From Aldersonia kunmingensis (GTDB taxonomy: Bacteria; Actinomycetota; Actinomycetes; Mycobacteriales; Mycobacteriaceae), in contig NZ_LRRB01000314.1 in NCBI RefSeq assembly GCF_001646865.1, positions 1 to 46,723 of the forward strand: 46,723 bases of DNA. The letters run 5' to 3'. Both the position numbers and the translations under genes were made by a program. Below are positions 17,297 to 26,191 of this stretch, piece after piece (position 1 is the stretch's first letter; every line of letters begins with the position of its first letter). The notes under the pieces were generated by a model. The model did not search any database. It had not been told where the DNA came from and was given only the letters and a program-made list of their open reading frames with translations.

Positions 17297-17803
17297 ATGA
17301 CCGATAAGACTGGTCAGCATTCCCTTCCGGATGTGTCCGAGCTGGTGATTGCGAAGAGTCCCCGAGCACACTTCTTCACCGAGTTCGCCGTTTCGGATCC
17401 TCGCGACGCCCTGCTCGGCTACGCGCAGTTGTCCGGCAACATGGTGCTGCTGATTCTGAATGCATTCACGAACAGCTGGCTTTTTCCCTGCAGGCCAATG
17501 AAAGTGCGGGATCAGGAAGACGAGCCGACCCTGTGGATCGAGTTCAGGGGAATTCTGCGGCGCTTCGTCGTTATCGTTCGTCGGCCCGACGGCAGCGTGC
17601 TGGGCAGGCTCGTCGGCCGGACCTGGGCGACGACTCTGCGGAACACCGGCTATTCGATCGAAATCGATGGCGAGCGAGTCGGCGGATGGACATCGTCGAC
17701 TTACACGCCGCGCCACACGGTGTTGCGAGCCCAGCAATCTCTTGCCGAACCGCTCGCGGCCATTGCATTCGCCACGGCCATCGTCAGACACTCGGGCGGC
17801 TGA
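17297..17803 (+). CDS. hypothetical protein, LURP-one/scramblase-like
   Basis: 168-aa protein without signal peptide. The run LRRFVVIVRRPDGSVLGRL, then GYSIEIDGERVGGWTSS, has the strand-turn-strand pattern of the tubby-like fold found in LURP-one and phospholipid-scramblase-related proteins, where paired residue-plus-Gly steps repeat. This is a fold guess from pattern only. The last segment EPLAAIAFATAIVRHS is hydrophobic and could lie against the membrane, as in scramblases. It stands alone between lysR and the convergent SDR gene, and the transcript probably ends at the hairpin at 17824-17852. Confidence 0.55.
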   Translation: MTDKTGQHSLPDVSELVIAKSPRAHFFTEFAVSDPRDALLGYAQLSGNMVLLILNAFTNSWLFPCRPMKVRDQEDEPTLWIEFRGILRRFVVIVRRPDGSVLGRLVGRTWATTLRNTGYSIEIDGERVGGWTSSTYTPRHTVLRAQQSLAEPLAAIAFATAIVRHSGG

Positions 17804-17823
17804 ATCCACCATTCAAACGCAGC

Positions 17824-17852
17824 GGACCCGCGAGCAAATTGCCCGCGGGTCC
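17824..17852. terminator. bidirectional hairpin terminator
   Basis: Perfect 9-bp inverted repeat GGACCCGCG / CGCGGGTCC with an 11-base loop, between the convergent scramblase-like gene and the SDR gene. Confidence 0.65.
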
Positions 17853-17875
17853 AGTTGTCCGACTTACGTTTTCGC

Positions 17876-18748
17876 CTACTCGGCCTCGATACCGCGCGCC
17901 CGATCCTCGTACGCCTTGCGTGCTTTCACGTCGACGCCGTCGAGGAACACCGACTCCATGCCGCTGTTCCGGCCGAGGTACTCGACCATCCGGGACGGCA
18001 TGAAGTCCATGCTGCGCGCGATCCTGCCCGCGGCCTTGGTGACGGCCGCCCGTCGACGCGGTTTGGTGATCAGCGCCACCACCGCGGCCGCGATCTCCTC
18101 GGGCTCCGCGTTGCGGAAACCCTTGGGGCCCACGGTGCCCGAGGTCAGCTCGGTGTTGGTGAAGGTCGGCAGCACGGTCGAGAACTGCACCCCCGAGCCG
18201 TGATACTCCGCGCGCAGCGTATCGGTGAATGCCAGCACAGCCGCCTTGCTCGCGCAGTAGGTGGCCAGACCCGGGGTGGGCAACTCGCCGGCCAGCGACG
18301 AGATGTTGATAACGTGCCCGCGCTTCCGCGGAACCATGCGCGCCGCGGCGAGCTTGGTACCGAGGATCACGCCGTAGGTGTTGATGTCGAGGATCCGGCG
18401 CGTGACCGCATCCGGTTCCTCGATCACCTTGCCGGCGGGCATGATTCCGGCGTTGTTGATCAGCACATCGATCGGCCCGAGCTGGCGTTCGACTCGGTCG
18501 AGGAAGGCCTCGAACGAACCGGGATCGGTGACGTCGAGCCGGTCGTACAGGTCGAGCCCGAGATCGGCACCGGCCTCTTTTACCTTGGCTTCATCGATAT
18601 CGCCGATCGCGACGTTCGCGCCGAGATTGGTCAGCGCGGTCGCGGTCGCGAAGCCGATGCCACGCGCACCGCCGGTGATGACGACAACCTTGCCGCTGAT
18701 TGCCGCGGCAGCCCCGTTCAACGGGTCACGCCCCCCGGCGGTACTCAC
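17876..18748 (-). CDS. short-chain dehydrogenase/reductase
   Basis: Classical SDR oxidoreductase of 290 aa. The cofactor motif TGGARGIG is at residues 25-32, NNAG at 98-101, the catalytic Ser at 151 (INISSLAG) and Y164-x-x-x-K168 in YCASK. IGDIDEAKV after the second strand suggests NAD(H) preference because an Asp follows strand beta-2. A C-terminal extension of about 40 residues ends in a basic/acidic tail. Its start overlaps the stop of the aldehyde dehydrogenase gene by four bases, so the two are translated together and probably act in one pathway (alcohol or ketone to aldehyde to acid). The substrate is unknown. Confidence 0.93.
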   Translation of the reverse strand: MSTAGGRDPLNGAAAAISGKVVVITGGARGIGFATATALTNLGANVAIGDIDEAKVKEAGADLGLDLYDRLDVTDPGSFEAFLDRVERQLGPIDVLINNAGIMPAGKVIEEPDAVTRRILDINTYGVILGTKLAAARMVPRKRGHVINISSLAGELPTPGLATYCASKAAVLAFTDTLRAEYHGSGVQFSTVLPTFTNTELTSGTVGPKGFRNAEPEEIAAAVVALITKPRRRAAVTKAAGRIARSMDFMPSRMVEYLGRNSGMESVFLDGVDVKARKAYEDRARGIEAE

Positions 18749-20292
18749 TTGCCCCCGCCGAGCCCCAGCTTGTTACGGAGGCCCTTGGCCGAGGCGAGCC
18801 GCAGCATGCCGAGACCCATGCGGACGTTGCTCTTCTTGTACGGGAACCAGAGGATCTCCCGCTGCTGCGTCGGAATCCGCGGCGAGGTGATTGCCTGCTG
18901 GCGGCAGTACTTGCGGATGCCGCTCGCGCCGCCCCAGCGGGCGCCGACGCCGGAGTCCTTCCAGCCGCCCATCGGGAGGGCGAAGTTGAACAGGTTGGAC
19001 GCGAAGTCGTTGATGTTGACCGCACCGGCATCGAGCTGGCGGGCGACGCGCTCACCGCGGTCCTTGTCCCCGGTCCAGACCGTCGCGGACAGTCCGTACT
19101 CCGAGTCGTTCGCGAGGCGGATGGCCTCGGCCTCGTCGGCGACCTTCATCACCGGCAGGGTAGGACCGAAGGTCTCCTCGGAGATGCACGACATCGAGTG
19201 GTTCACATCCACAAGCACGGTGGGCTCGAAGAACGTGCCGACACCGGTCGCCTTGCCACCGGTCGTGGCCCGAGCGCCGGCCGCGATTGCCTCGTCGACG
19301 TGCCGCTGCACGATGTCGCGCTGCCCGGGTGTGGCCAACGCACCGACGTCGTACTTGAAGCTGCGGTCGTCCTGGCCCTGACGCAGCGAGCTGACCTGCT
19401 TTGTGAGCTTTTCGACGAACTCGTCGTACACCGGCGCCTCGACGTAGACGCGCTCGACAGAGATGCACACCTGGCCGGCATTGAACAGGCCGCCGTAGGC
19501 GATGCCGTTCGCGGCGCGGTCGAGGTCGGCATCCGCGAGCACGATCGCCGGGTCCTTACCGCCCAGTTCGAGGCTGTAGGGGACCAGCCGCTCGGCGCAC
19601 GCCTTGGCGATCGCCTTACCGGTGCGGGTGGACCCGGTGAACTGCACGTAGTCGACGTTGTCCACCACGGCGGCGCCGGTGGCGCCGAGGCCGGTGGCGA
19701 TCGCGAGCACCGGCGGGGCGCCGATCTCGGACCAGCCGCGGACGAACTCGGCGGCGGAGAGCGGGGTGACCTCGGACGGCTTCAGCAGCACGGCAGCGCC
19801 GGCCGCGAGAGCCGGAATCACGTCGAGCGCGGGCATCGCGAGCGGGAAGTTCCACGGCGTGATCACGCCGACGACGGGGTAGGGCCGGAAGACCGTGGTG
19901 AGCCGCTTCATCAGGCCGAGCGGGCCGTGCGCCTTCGGCGAATCGTCGGCGAGGAACTTGGCCGCGTTCTTGCCGTAGTAGTCGATCAGGTCGGCAGCCA
20001 TCGGCGCTTCCAGCGACGCATCGGCGCGCGGCTTGCCGGTCTCGGACTGCAGCACGTCGGCGAGGTGCTCGGCGTTATCGAACAGCCAGTTCTGGAACTT
20101 GCGCAGCCACACTTCGCGGCCCTTGGGGCCGATGGCCTCCCATTCGGGCTGAGCGGCGCGTAGCGCGGTCACCTTGGCGGCGACTGCCTCCGCAGTCTCG
20201 TTCGGCACCGAGCCGACGACCGTTCCGTCGGCGGGATTACGCACTTCCACCTGGGCAGATTCCTGCTCGGGTCGCGCTTTGGTCGTGGTCAC
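18745..20292 (-). CDS. aldehyde dehydrogenase, succinate-semialdehyde type
   Basis: NAD(P)-dependent aldehyde dehydrogenase of 515 aa. Catalytic Cys276 is in FNAGQVCISVERVYV, general base Glu242 in LELGGKDP, Asn148 in TPWNFP and Lys171 in LLKPSEVTP. QVCISVERVYVE resembles the mycobacterial GabD2-like group, but the true substrate is uncertain. The C-terminus carries an extra basic segment (about 35 residues, KGLRNKLGLGGGK) beyond the catalytic domain, a feature also seen in the mycobacterial relatives. The GTG start has GGGAGG upstream. It is the first gene of a two-gene operon with the SDR; a palindrome overlaps its likely promoter. Confidence 0.92.
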   Translation of the reverse strand: MTTTKARPEQESAQVEVRNPADGTVVGSVPNETAEAVAAKVTALRAAQPEWEAIGPKGREVWLRKFQNWLFDNAEHLADVLQSETGKPRADASLEAPMAADLIDYYGKNAAKFLADDSPKAHGPLGLMKRLTTVFRPYPVVGVITPWNFPLAMPALDVIPALAAGAAVLLKPSEVTPLSAAEFVRGWSEIGAPPVLAIATGLGATGAAVVDNVDYVQFTGSTRTGKAIAKACAERLVPYSLELGGKDPAIVLADADLDRAANGIAYGGLFNAGQVCISVERVYVEAPVYDEFVEKLTKQVSSLRQGQDDRSFKYDVGALATPGQRDIVQRHVDEAIAAGARATTGGKATGVGTFFEPTVLVDVNHSMSCISEETFGPTLPVMKVADEAEAIRLANDSEYGLSATVWTGDKDRGERVARQLDAGAVNINDFASNLFNFALPMGGWKDSGVGARWGGASGIRKYCRQQAITSPRIPTQQREILWFPYKKSNVRMGLGMLRLASAKGLRNKLGLGGGK

Positions 20293-20352
20293 CGGACCTC
20301 CCTGGCCTGGCCCTCGACGGCCCGTCCGACGAGGGAATGAGATGTGATTCGT

Positions 20353-20369
20353 TGCACACTCTAAGTGCA
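20353..20369. promoter_or_regulatory. candidate operator upstream of ALDH-SDR
   Basis: Inverted repeat TGCAC-N7-GTGCA, with an inner CACT-CTA-AGTG. On the minus strand it contains TAGAGT (20363-20358), a possible -10 box for the ALDH operon, so a bound repressor would block RNA polymerase. No regulator gene is adjacent. Confidence 0.35.
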
Positions 20370-20408
20370 GTCTAGGACGGGTCGGGCGCCGCCCTACCGA
20401 ACGCTCGA

Positions 20409-20732
20409 TCAGGAGTGTGCGTGCTCGCCGTGCGGGTGCGTATGCGTATGCGTATGGCCGGCACCGTCGTCGTGCGTGTGTCCGTCCTGCCCGTGAATGC
20501 GCCGCAGCGGCGGCAGGTTCTTCGGCGGGACGCGTCGCTCCGGCAGGTCCTCGAGGAGTCGCTTGGTCGCGGCAGCGATGTCGGCGACGGCGGCCTCAAT
20601 GGCCGGTCTGGTCGCGGCCGAGATACTCGAGATACCGCCGACCTTTCGGACGTATTGCAGTGCGGCCGCCTCGATCTCCATTTCGGTGGGTGGTGGCTCG
20701 AGCCCGCGTAATGCGGTGATGTTTCGGCACAT
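20409..20732 (-). CDS. DUF2277 protein with His-rich tail
   Basis: 107-aa protein. Residues 1-72 match the DUF2277 family: start MCRNITALRGLEPP, then AALQYVRKVGGIS and DIAAATKRLLEDLP. The family is small, often preceded by MCR-N, and has no known function. Here it ends in an unusual tail of about 28 residues with twelve His spaced by Thr, Gly, Asp and Pro (HTHTHTHPHGEHAHS), which should bind Ni, Zn, Co or Cu. The tail is encoded in part by a three-fold hexamer repeat (20440-20456). It lies 28 bases after kinase B on the same strand and is probably co-transcribed with it. Confidence 0.82.
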   Translation of the reverse strand: MCRNITALRGLEPPPTEMEIEAAALQYVRKVGGISSISAATRPAIEAAVADIAAATKRLLEDLPERRVPPKNLPPLRRIHGQDGHTHDDGAGHTHTHTHPHGEHAHS

Positions 20733-20760
20733 GAGCCCAGGGTAGGTCGATTCGGGCAGA

Positions 20761-22659
20761 TCAAACACCCGTCGCGACGACCCTTTGCAACGCCCGCAGA
20801 TCGTCCTCGAGCTTCCGGAACAGCCAGTACGCAATGACGAAGGCGGCGACCGCGAAGATGCACAGCCAGCGCATCGAGCCGACGATCAGCGGCAGCTGAC
20901 CCGGGTTCAGGAAGCTGACACCGGTCAGTACGGCGATCATCGGCACCGCTGCGGCGATGCCGAGGTAGACGGTGGCGCGCTTGCCGAGTGCCTGCAGGCG
21001 CTGCGCGTCCTCGGCCGTGAGATCGCCGCGGCCGTGCCGCAGCAGCGTCGGGTACTGGCAGTGCACGTACCAGTAGGTGGTCAGGAAGAACGGGTACGAG
21101 ACCGAGATCGCGCCGCACACCACGAGCGTCATCAGCAGGTGCAGCAGCATGGTGGCAGGCAGGTCGCCGACGACCAGCAGTCCGGTGACGAACGAGATGC
21201 CCGCGAGCACCCAGCCGGTGAAGCCGACCAGGGCGGCGCGGTCACCCACCGTCAGGGTGTCGGTTCTAGCCCGGGCCAGCGTCTCCGCGTCGTAGCGCTT
21301 GCCATGCCGAAGTCCGCGCGGAATCCAAATTGCGCGACGGCATAGATAAAGCAGTAGGGCGAACAAGAGCGGGTAGAACGGCCAGTCGAAGAACAGGCCG
21401 AGCTTTTCGAGGCTCGCGTGCTGTTGGGCTGTCAGCGCCGGTTCGACCAGCCGCCCGTTGTGGTTTTTGTTGTACATCACCGCACCGAAGTTGCCGACCA
21501 GGCCGGCAATGGTGGTGATCAGCAGCGTCCACGGCGCGAGGCGGTACTGCCAACTGTTCTTTGGCGGGTCGACCAGGTTGCGCGCCCGCTCGTCGAGGCA
21601 TAGCTCGAATTGCGCGGCCAGCTCGCGACCCCGCTCCGGCCGGTCAGCGGGATCGGGGGCCAGGCAACTGAGCAGCACCCGACGCAGCGCGGCCGGGCAG
21701 TCTGCCGGGAGGTCGGCGAGGAAACGTCGCTCGATCGGGCGGCTGCGAATCTCGAGCTGGCGGTCGATTGCCTCGGGCAGTCCGTCGGTGCCCGGATCGA
21801 GGTCGGCGTCGGTGGTTTCGAAGGGTCGACGGCCGGTCAGCAGCTCCCACAGCATCACCCCGAGCGCATACAGATCCGAGCGGGTATCGAGATCGGCCGC
21901 GCTGGCCAGCCGGTCTGGGTGCGCCGCGGCGAGCTGCTCGGGAGACATATAGGCCAGCGAGCCGCCGAAGTAGCGGAGCGGGTGGGCATCGCGGACGTGC
22001 TCGTCGAAGCTGATGTTGAAATCGGCCAGCTTGGGCGAACCCTCGGCGGTCAGGAGCACGTTGGCCGGCTTGATATCGCGGTGCAGCACCCCGCGCCGGG
22101 CGGCGTAGTCGAGCGCGTCAGCGAGCCTGCGGCCCAGCCAGGCGATCGCTTCAGGCCAGCTCATCCGGGCAATGTCGGAGCGGATGCGGGAATCGCTCGG
22201 CCGGATCGCGCCGCGGTCGGCGAGTTCGGCGTCGATCGCGTCGAGCAGCAGTTGCCCGGACCGCAGTTCCGGCGGCGTTTTGTGCACCTGGCGCAGTACG
22301 CCGAGCACCGTCCCGCCCGGGACGTACTGCATGTAGACAAGCTTGAGCCGATCGTCCTCGATGAGCCGCTGGTCGAACACGCGGACGATGTGATCGTGGT
22401 CGAGATGGGCCAGGGTCTGCGGCTCGTTGCCATGGTTGTGCGAGATCTTCACGGCCACGAGGCGCTGCATCGATCGCTGGCGTGCCAGGAAAACCCGGGC
22501 GAAGGCCCCGCGACCCAGCAGCGTCAACAGATCGAAGTCGTCGATCCGGGTGCCGGCGTCGATGACCCCGAGCGCGGCATCGGCGCCCGTGGCCGCGGCA
22601 CCGTCGGTGCCGAGCGCAGTCACGGCGAGTGCAGTGCCGGTGTCCGCGAGGGTCTCCAT
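20761..22659 (-). CDS. membrane-anchored Ser/Thr protein kinase B
   Basis: 632-aa paralogue of kinase A. A short N-terminus (1-40) replaces the long N-terminal domain of kinase A; an in-frame stop 24 bases upstream of the ATG shows that domain is truly absent. The kinase domain is about 42-362: GRGAFARV loop, Lys71, HRDIKPAN (193-200), D213-F-N215 in place of DFG, MSPEQ at 238-242, and the same 50-residue insert after the hinge (QLLLDAIDAELADRG, SWPEAIAWLGRRL). Six membrane helices occupy about 375-612, with blocks shared with kinase A (PRGLR-G-YD-TLA, LVVCGAI-V-YPFFL). It is divergent from ftsH and followed by the DUF2277 gene. Confidence 0.9.
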   Translation of the reverse strand: METLADTGTALAVTALGTDGAAATGADAALGVIDAGTRIDDFDLLTLLGRGAFARVFLARQRSMQRLVAVKISHNHGNEPQTLAHLDHDHIVRVFDQRLIEDDRLKLVYMQYVPGGTVLGVLRQVHKTPPELRSGQLLLDAIDAELADRGAIRPSDSRIRSDIARMSWPEAIAWLGRRLADALDYAARRGVLHRDIKPANVLLTAEGSPKLADFNISFDEHVRDAHPLRYFGGSLAYMSPEQLAAAHPDRLASAADLDTRSDLYALGVMLWELLTGRRPFETTDADLDPGTDGLPEAIDRQLEIRSRPIERRFLADLPADCPAALRRVLLSCLAPDPADRPERGRELAAQFELCLDERARNLVDPPKNSWQYRLAPWTLLITTIAGLVGNFGAVMYNKNHNGRLVEPALTAQQHASLEKLGLFFDWPFYPLLFALLLYLCRRAIWIPRGLRHGKRYDAETLARARTDTLTVGDRAALVGFTGWVLAGISFVTGLLVVGDLPATMLLHLLMTLVVCGAISVSYPFFLTTYWYVHCQYPTLLRHGRGDLTAEDAQRLQALGKRATVYLGIAAAVPMIAVLTGVSFLNPGQLPLIVGSMRWLCIFAVAAFVIAYWLFRKLEDDLRALQRVVATGV

Positions 22660-22920
22660 ACCGAGGAATGGCGGATCGCGGCCGGTTTATTAACGAAACT
22701 GGCAAAAGTTGCCTGGATCACCACCGTGCGGTTTCGGGAACGCAGCTAGCGGGCGGGACGTTGCACATTCGGGCCTGCACCTTCGTGGGTCCACGTTGTT
22801 CGCGGTAGCCTGGTGTTTCCTCATCATCGTGAGCCGGACCAGGCGCGCCCGCGAGCTGCCTCGCCGTTTCGTCGCGCACGGCACGGCGGTGGAGACTGGA
22901 CACTGAAAGGACAGGCCACC

Positions 22921-22938
22921 GTGGCCGACGCTGTATGA
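22921..22938 (+). CDS. five-codon upstream frame before ftsH
   Basis: GTG-GCC-GAC-GCT-GTA-TGA. AAAGGA (22906-22911) lies nine bases before this GTG, the right spacing for initiation, but 23 bases before the ftsH ATG. The TGA overlaps the ftsH ATG (ATGA), so ribosomes ending here could reinitiate on ftsH. It may be a coupling device rather than a functional peptide. Confidence 0.4.
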
Positions 22939-25391
22939 ACCGCAAGACTGTCTTCCGCAACCTGGCGATTGTCGCTGGGATCCTGCTGGTCATCTACGCG
23001 TTCAGCTATTTCGGCAACAACACGCGCGGATGGCACAGCGTCGATACCTCCGTCGCGCTGTCGCAGCTGGCAGACAAGAACGTCACCGAAGCGCAGATCG
23101 ACGACCGCGAGCAGCAGGTCCGTCTGACGCTGAAGGAAGCCAACGACGCGACCGGCGGCGAGACCGAGATCATCGCGAAGTACCCGGCTGCCGCCTCCGA
23201 CGAAATCTTCACTGCGGTCCAGGATTCCGGCGCCGCAAAGTTCAACACCAAGGTCAACCAGGAGAACTGGCTGTCGCAGTTGTTGATCTTCGTGCTGCCG
23301 ATGGTCATCCTGCTCGGCCTGTTCATCTTCGTCATGGGCCGGATGCAGGGCGGCGGTCGCGGCGGCGTGATGGGCTTCGGTAAGTCGAAGGCCAAGCAGC
23401 TCACCAAGGACATGCCCAAGACCACGTTCGCTGATGTGGCAGGCGCCGACGAGGCAGTCGAAGAGCTCTACGAAATCAAGGACTTCCTGCAGAACCCGGC
23501 GCGCTACCAGGCGCTCGGCGCGAAGATCCCCAAGGGCGTGCTGCTCTACGGTCCGCCCGGAACGGGTAAGACGCTGCTCGCGCGGGCCGTCGCGGGTGAG
23601 GCCGGAGTCCCGTTCTTCACCATCTCCGGTTCGGACTTCGTCGAGATGTTCGTCGGCGTCGGTGCCTCGCGCGTTCGCGACCTGTTCGAGCAGGCCAAGC
23701 AGAACAGCCCCTGCATCATTTTCGTCGACGAGATCGACGCGGTCGGCCGTCAGCGCGGCGCCGGCCTCGGCGGCGGTCACGACGAGCGCGAGCAGACGCT
23801 CAACCAGTTGCTCGTCGAGATGGACGGTTTCGGTGACCGGACCGGCATCATTCTGATCGCCGCGACCAACCGCCCCGACATTCTCGACCCCGCCCTGCTG
23901 CGTCCCGGCCGGTTCGACCGCCAGATCCCGGTCGGCAGCCCCGACCTGGCCGGCCGTCGCGCGATCCTGCGGGTGCATGGCCAGGGCAAGCCGATCTCGC
24001 CAGAGGCGGATATGGAGGGCCTGGCCAAGCGGACCGTCGGCATGTCCGGCGCCGATCTGGCCAACGTCATCAACGAGGCCGCGCTCCTGACCGCGCGCGA
24101 GAACGGCTCCGTCATCACCGGCGAGGCACTCGAGGAGTCGGTCGACCGCGTCATCGGTGGACCGCGGCGCAAGAGCCGCATCATCAGCGAGCACGAGAAG
24201 AAGATCACCGCGTACCACGAGGGCGGGCACACCCTGGCTGCGTGGGCGATGCCGGACATCGAGCCGGTGTACAAGGTGACGATCCTCGCCCGCGGCCGCA
24301 CGGGCGGCCACGCGATGACGGTTCCCGAGGACGACAAGGGCCTGATGACCCGGTCCGAGATGATCTCGCGACTGGTGATGGCGATGGGTGGTCGCGCGGC
24401 CGAAGAACTCGTCTTCCACGAGCCCACCACCGGAGCTTCGTCGGACATCGACCAGGCCACCAAGATCGCGCGTGCGATGGTCACCGAGTACGGCATGAGC
24501 GCGAAGCTTGGTGCGGTCCGCTACGGCACCGACCACGGTGATCCGTTCCTCGGTCGCACAATGGGCACCGCGCCCGACTACAGCCACGAGATCGCGCGTG
24601 AGATCGACGAGGAGGTGCGCAACCTCATCGAGGCCGCGCACACCGAGGCGTGGGCGATCCTCAACGAGTACCGCGAGGTGCTCGACGAGCTGGCCGTCGC
24701 GCTGCTGGAGCGAGAAACGTTGCACCGCAAGGATCTCGAGGCGATCTTCACCGCGGTCGAGAAGCGTCCGCGGATCACCGCCTTCAACGACTTCGGTGAC
24801 CGAGTGCCGTCGGACAAGCCGCCGGTGAAGACCCCGCGGGAGCTCGCGCTCGAGCGCGGCGAGCCGTGGCCGCCGGTGCAGGCCGTCCAGCCTGCGCCGC
24901 CACAGCCGGAATCGCAGCCTGCACCCGCACACGGGTACCCGGCCCCGGCCGGGCAGCCCGCGCATGCGGGCTACCAGACGCACCCCGGGCAGGCGAGCTA
25001 CCCGGCGCATCCCGGGGCCACGCAGGGGTCTCGCCCGGACTACGGCGCCCCGGCGGGATGGTCCGCGCCCGGTTGGCCCCCGGCCGATTCGGTTGGCGGG
25101 TCGCGTGAGCAGCGGCAGTGGGACGAGCCGGCGAACCAGCGCCCCGCATGGGAACCCGAGCAGCGTGCGCAATGGGATCAGCCCGCTCCGCGGGGTGACT
25201 GGGATCAGCAAGCGCCGCGCGGCGACTGGGGGCAGCCTGCCGGCGGCCCGCAGTGGGGCCAGCCTCAGCACGGCCAGCGGACCGGTTCCGGCGAGCAGCA
25301 GAACGGCCACGCCGATTCCGATGGTGAGAACAACGGGAAGCCTGACTCAGCGGACTCGAGCTGGTGGCGCGGCTCGAACGGCAGGAACTGA
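22935..25391 (+). CDS. ftsH: ATP-dependent zinc metalloprotease FtsH
   Basis: Membrane-bound AAA+ protease that degrades misfolded membrane proteins and short-lived regulators. The 818-aa chain has a membrane helix at 8-26, an extracytoplasmic domain, a second helix at 113-134, Walker A GPPGTGKT at 206-213, Walker B IIFVDEID (261-268), and the second region of homology ending in RPGRFDRQ. The zinc site is HEGGH at 428-432 with Asp504 in SSDID. The last 170 residues are a Pro/Gln/Trp-rich disordered tail with YPAHPG and RGDWDQ repeats, longer than in M. tuberculosis FtsH (about 760 aa). The folate operon follows. Confidence 0.97.
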   Translation: MNRKTVFRNLAIVAGILLVIYAFSYFGNNTRGWHSVDTSVALSQLADKNVTEAQIDDREQQVRLTLKEANDATGGETEIIAKYPAAASDEIFTAVQDSGAAKFNTKVNQENWLSQLLIFVLPMVILLGLFIFVMGRMQGGGRGGVMGFGKSKAKQLTKDMPKTTFADVAGADEAVEELYEIKDFLQNPARYQALGAKIPKGVLLYGPPGTGKTLLARAVAGEAGVPFFTISGSDFVEMFVGVGASRVRDLFEQAKQNSPCIIFVDEIDAVGRQRGAGLGGGHDEREQTLNQLLVEMDGFGDRTGIILIAATNRPDILDPALLRPGRFDRQIPVGSPDLAGRRAILRVHGQGKPISPEADMEGLAKRTVGMSGADLANVINEAALLTARENGSVITGEALEESVDRVIGGPRRKSRIISEHEKKITAYHEGGHTLAAWAMPDIEPVYKVTILARGRTGGHAMTVPEDDKGLMTRSEMISRLVMAMGGRAAEELVFHEPTTGASSDIDQATKIARAMVTEYGMSAKLGAVRYGTDHGDPFLGRTMGTAPDYSHEIAREIDEEVRNLIEAAHTEAWAILNEYREVLDELAVALLERETLHRKDLEAIFTAVEKRPRITAFNDFGDRVPSDKPPVKTPRELALERGEPWPPVQAVQPAPPQPESQPAPAHGYPAPAGQPAHAGYQTHPGQASYPAHPGATQGSRPDYGAPAGWSAPGWPPADSVGGSREQRQWDEPANQRPAWEPEQRAQWDQPAPRGDWDQQAPRGDWGQPAGGPQWGQPQHGQRTGSGEQQNGHADSDGENNGKPDSADSSWWRGSNGRN

Positions 25392-25395
25392 CGTT

Positions 25396-25423
25396 CTGAC
25401 CGGTCGGGGCAGCACACTAAGCT
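25396..25423 (+). promoter_or_regulatory. candidate folE operon promoter
   Basis: CTGACC (25396-25401) and TAAGCT (25418-25423) are 16 bases apart, in the 101-base gap between ftsH and folE. The match is moderate; read-through from ftsH is also possible because I see no strong terminator in the gap. Confidence 0.35.
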
Positions 25424-25492
25424 GTGCCCACTAGAACGGACGGTGTCCACAGACAGGGCAATCACCGTCAGGAACACGTGGAGGTGCTCGCA

Positions 25493-26191
25493 GTGGCGGT
25501 CGAACAGGTCAACGGTCACCAGGCCGCTCCGGAATCGGGTCGCTCCGGAGAAGGTCAGTTCGATCCGGACCCGGATTCCGCGACCCCGAAGCCCGAGCAC
25601 CTCGTAGCACTCGAGACCGGCCGCCCGTTCGATCAGGCACGGGCCGAGGCAGCGGTGCGTGAGCTCCTCCTCGCCGTCGGCGAGGATCCCGACCGGCCCG
25701 GCCTGCTCGATACGCCCGCCCGTGTCGCTCGCTCGTACCGCGAGGTCTTCGCCGGTCTGTACACCGAGCCGGACACGGTTCTCAACACGACCTTCGACGA
25801 GGGGCATCAGGAGCTCGTCCTGGTTCGCGATATTCCGCTGTACTCCACGTGCGAACACCACCTGGTGTCCTTCCATGGCGTGGCGCACGTCGGCTACATC
25901 CCCGGCAAGACCGGGCGGGTCACCGGGCTGTCCAAGCTCGCGCGGCTGGTCGATCTCTATGCCAAGCGCCCGCAGGTGCAGGAGCGGCTGACCAGCCAGA
26001 TCGCCGATGCGATCGTCCGCAAGCTGGATCCGCGCGGCGCGATCGTCGTCGTCGAGGCCGAGCATCTGTGCATGGCGATGCGCGGCATTCGCAAGCCCGG
26101 GGCGAGCACCACAACCTCGGCGGTGCGTGGTCTGTTCCAGTCGAGCGCCGTCTCCCGTGCCGAGGCGCTGGATCTGATTCTGCGCAGGTGA
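25493..26191 (+). CDS. folE: GTP cyclohydrolase I
   Basis: First enzyme of folate synthesis, converting GTP to 7,8-dihydroneopterin triphosphate. The 232-aa protein carries zinc ligands C120 and H123 (STCEHHL) and C193 (EHLCMAMRG), plus [19 protein letters not shown]. The N-terminal 40 residues are a polar, Gln/Asp-rich extension. I chose the GTG at 25493 because GGAGG ends eight bases upstream; earlier in-frame GTG codons lie within that site. Its stop overlaps the folP start (GTGA), beginning a chain of overlapping genes. Confidence 0.95.
   Translation: MAVEQVNGHQAAPESGRSGEGQFDPDPDSATPKPEHLVALETGRPFDQARAEAAVRELLLAVGEDPDRPGLLDTPARVARSYREVFAGLYTEPDTVLNTTFDEGHQELVLVRDIPLYSTCEHHLVSFHGVAHVGYIPGKTGRVTGLSKLARLVDLYAKRPQVQERLTSQIADAIVRKLDPRGAIVVVEAEHLCMAMRGIRKPGASTTTSAVRGLFQSSAVSRAEALDLILRR

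Noticed and set aside
17855-20163. Long plus-strand frames across the SDR and ALDH genes
   Set aside because: They are antisense to two enzymes whose catalytic motifs are intact.
20440-20456. Hexamer repeat as a phase-variation switch
   Set aside because: Units are multiples of three, so copy change alters tail length only and cannot switch the gene off.
22824-25310. Open frame of 828 codons on the minus strand across ftsH
   Set aside because: It is antisense to a fully conserved ftsH; the predicted protein is His/Arg/Asp-rich low-complexity with no domains, typical of the complement of GC-rich coding DNA.
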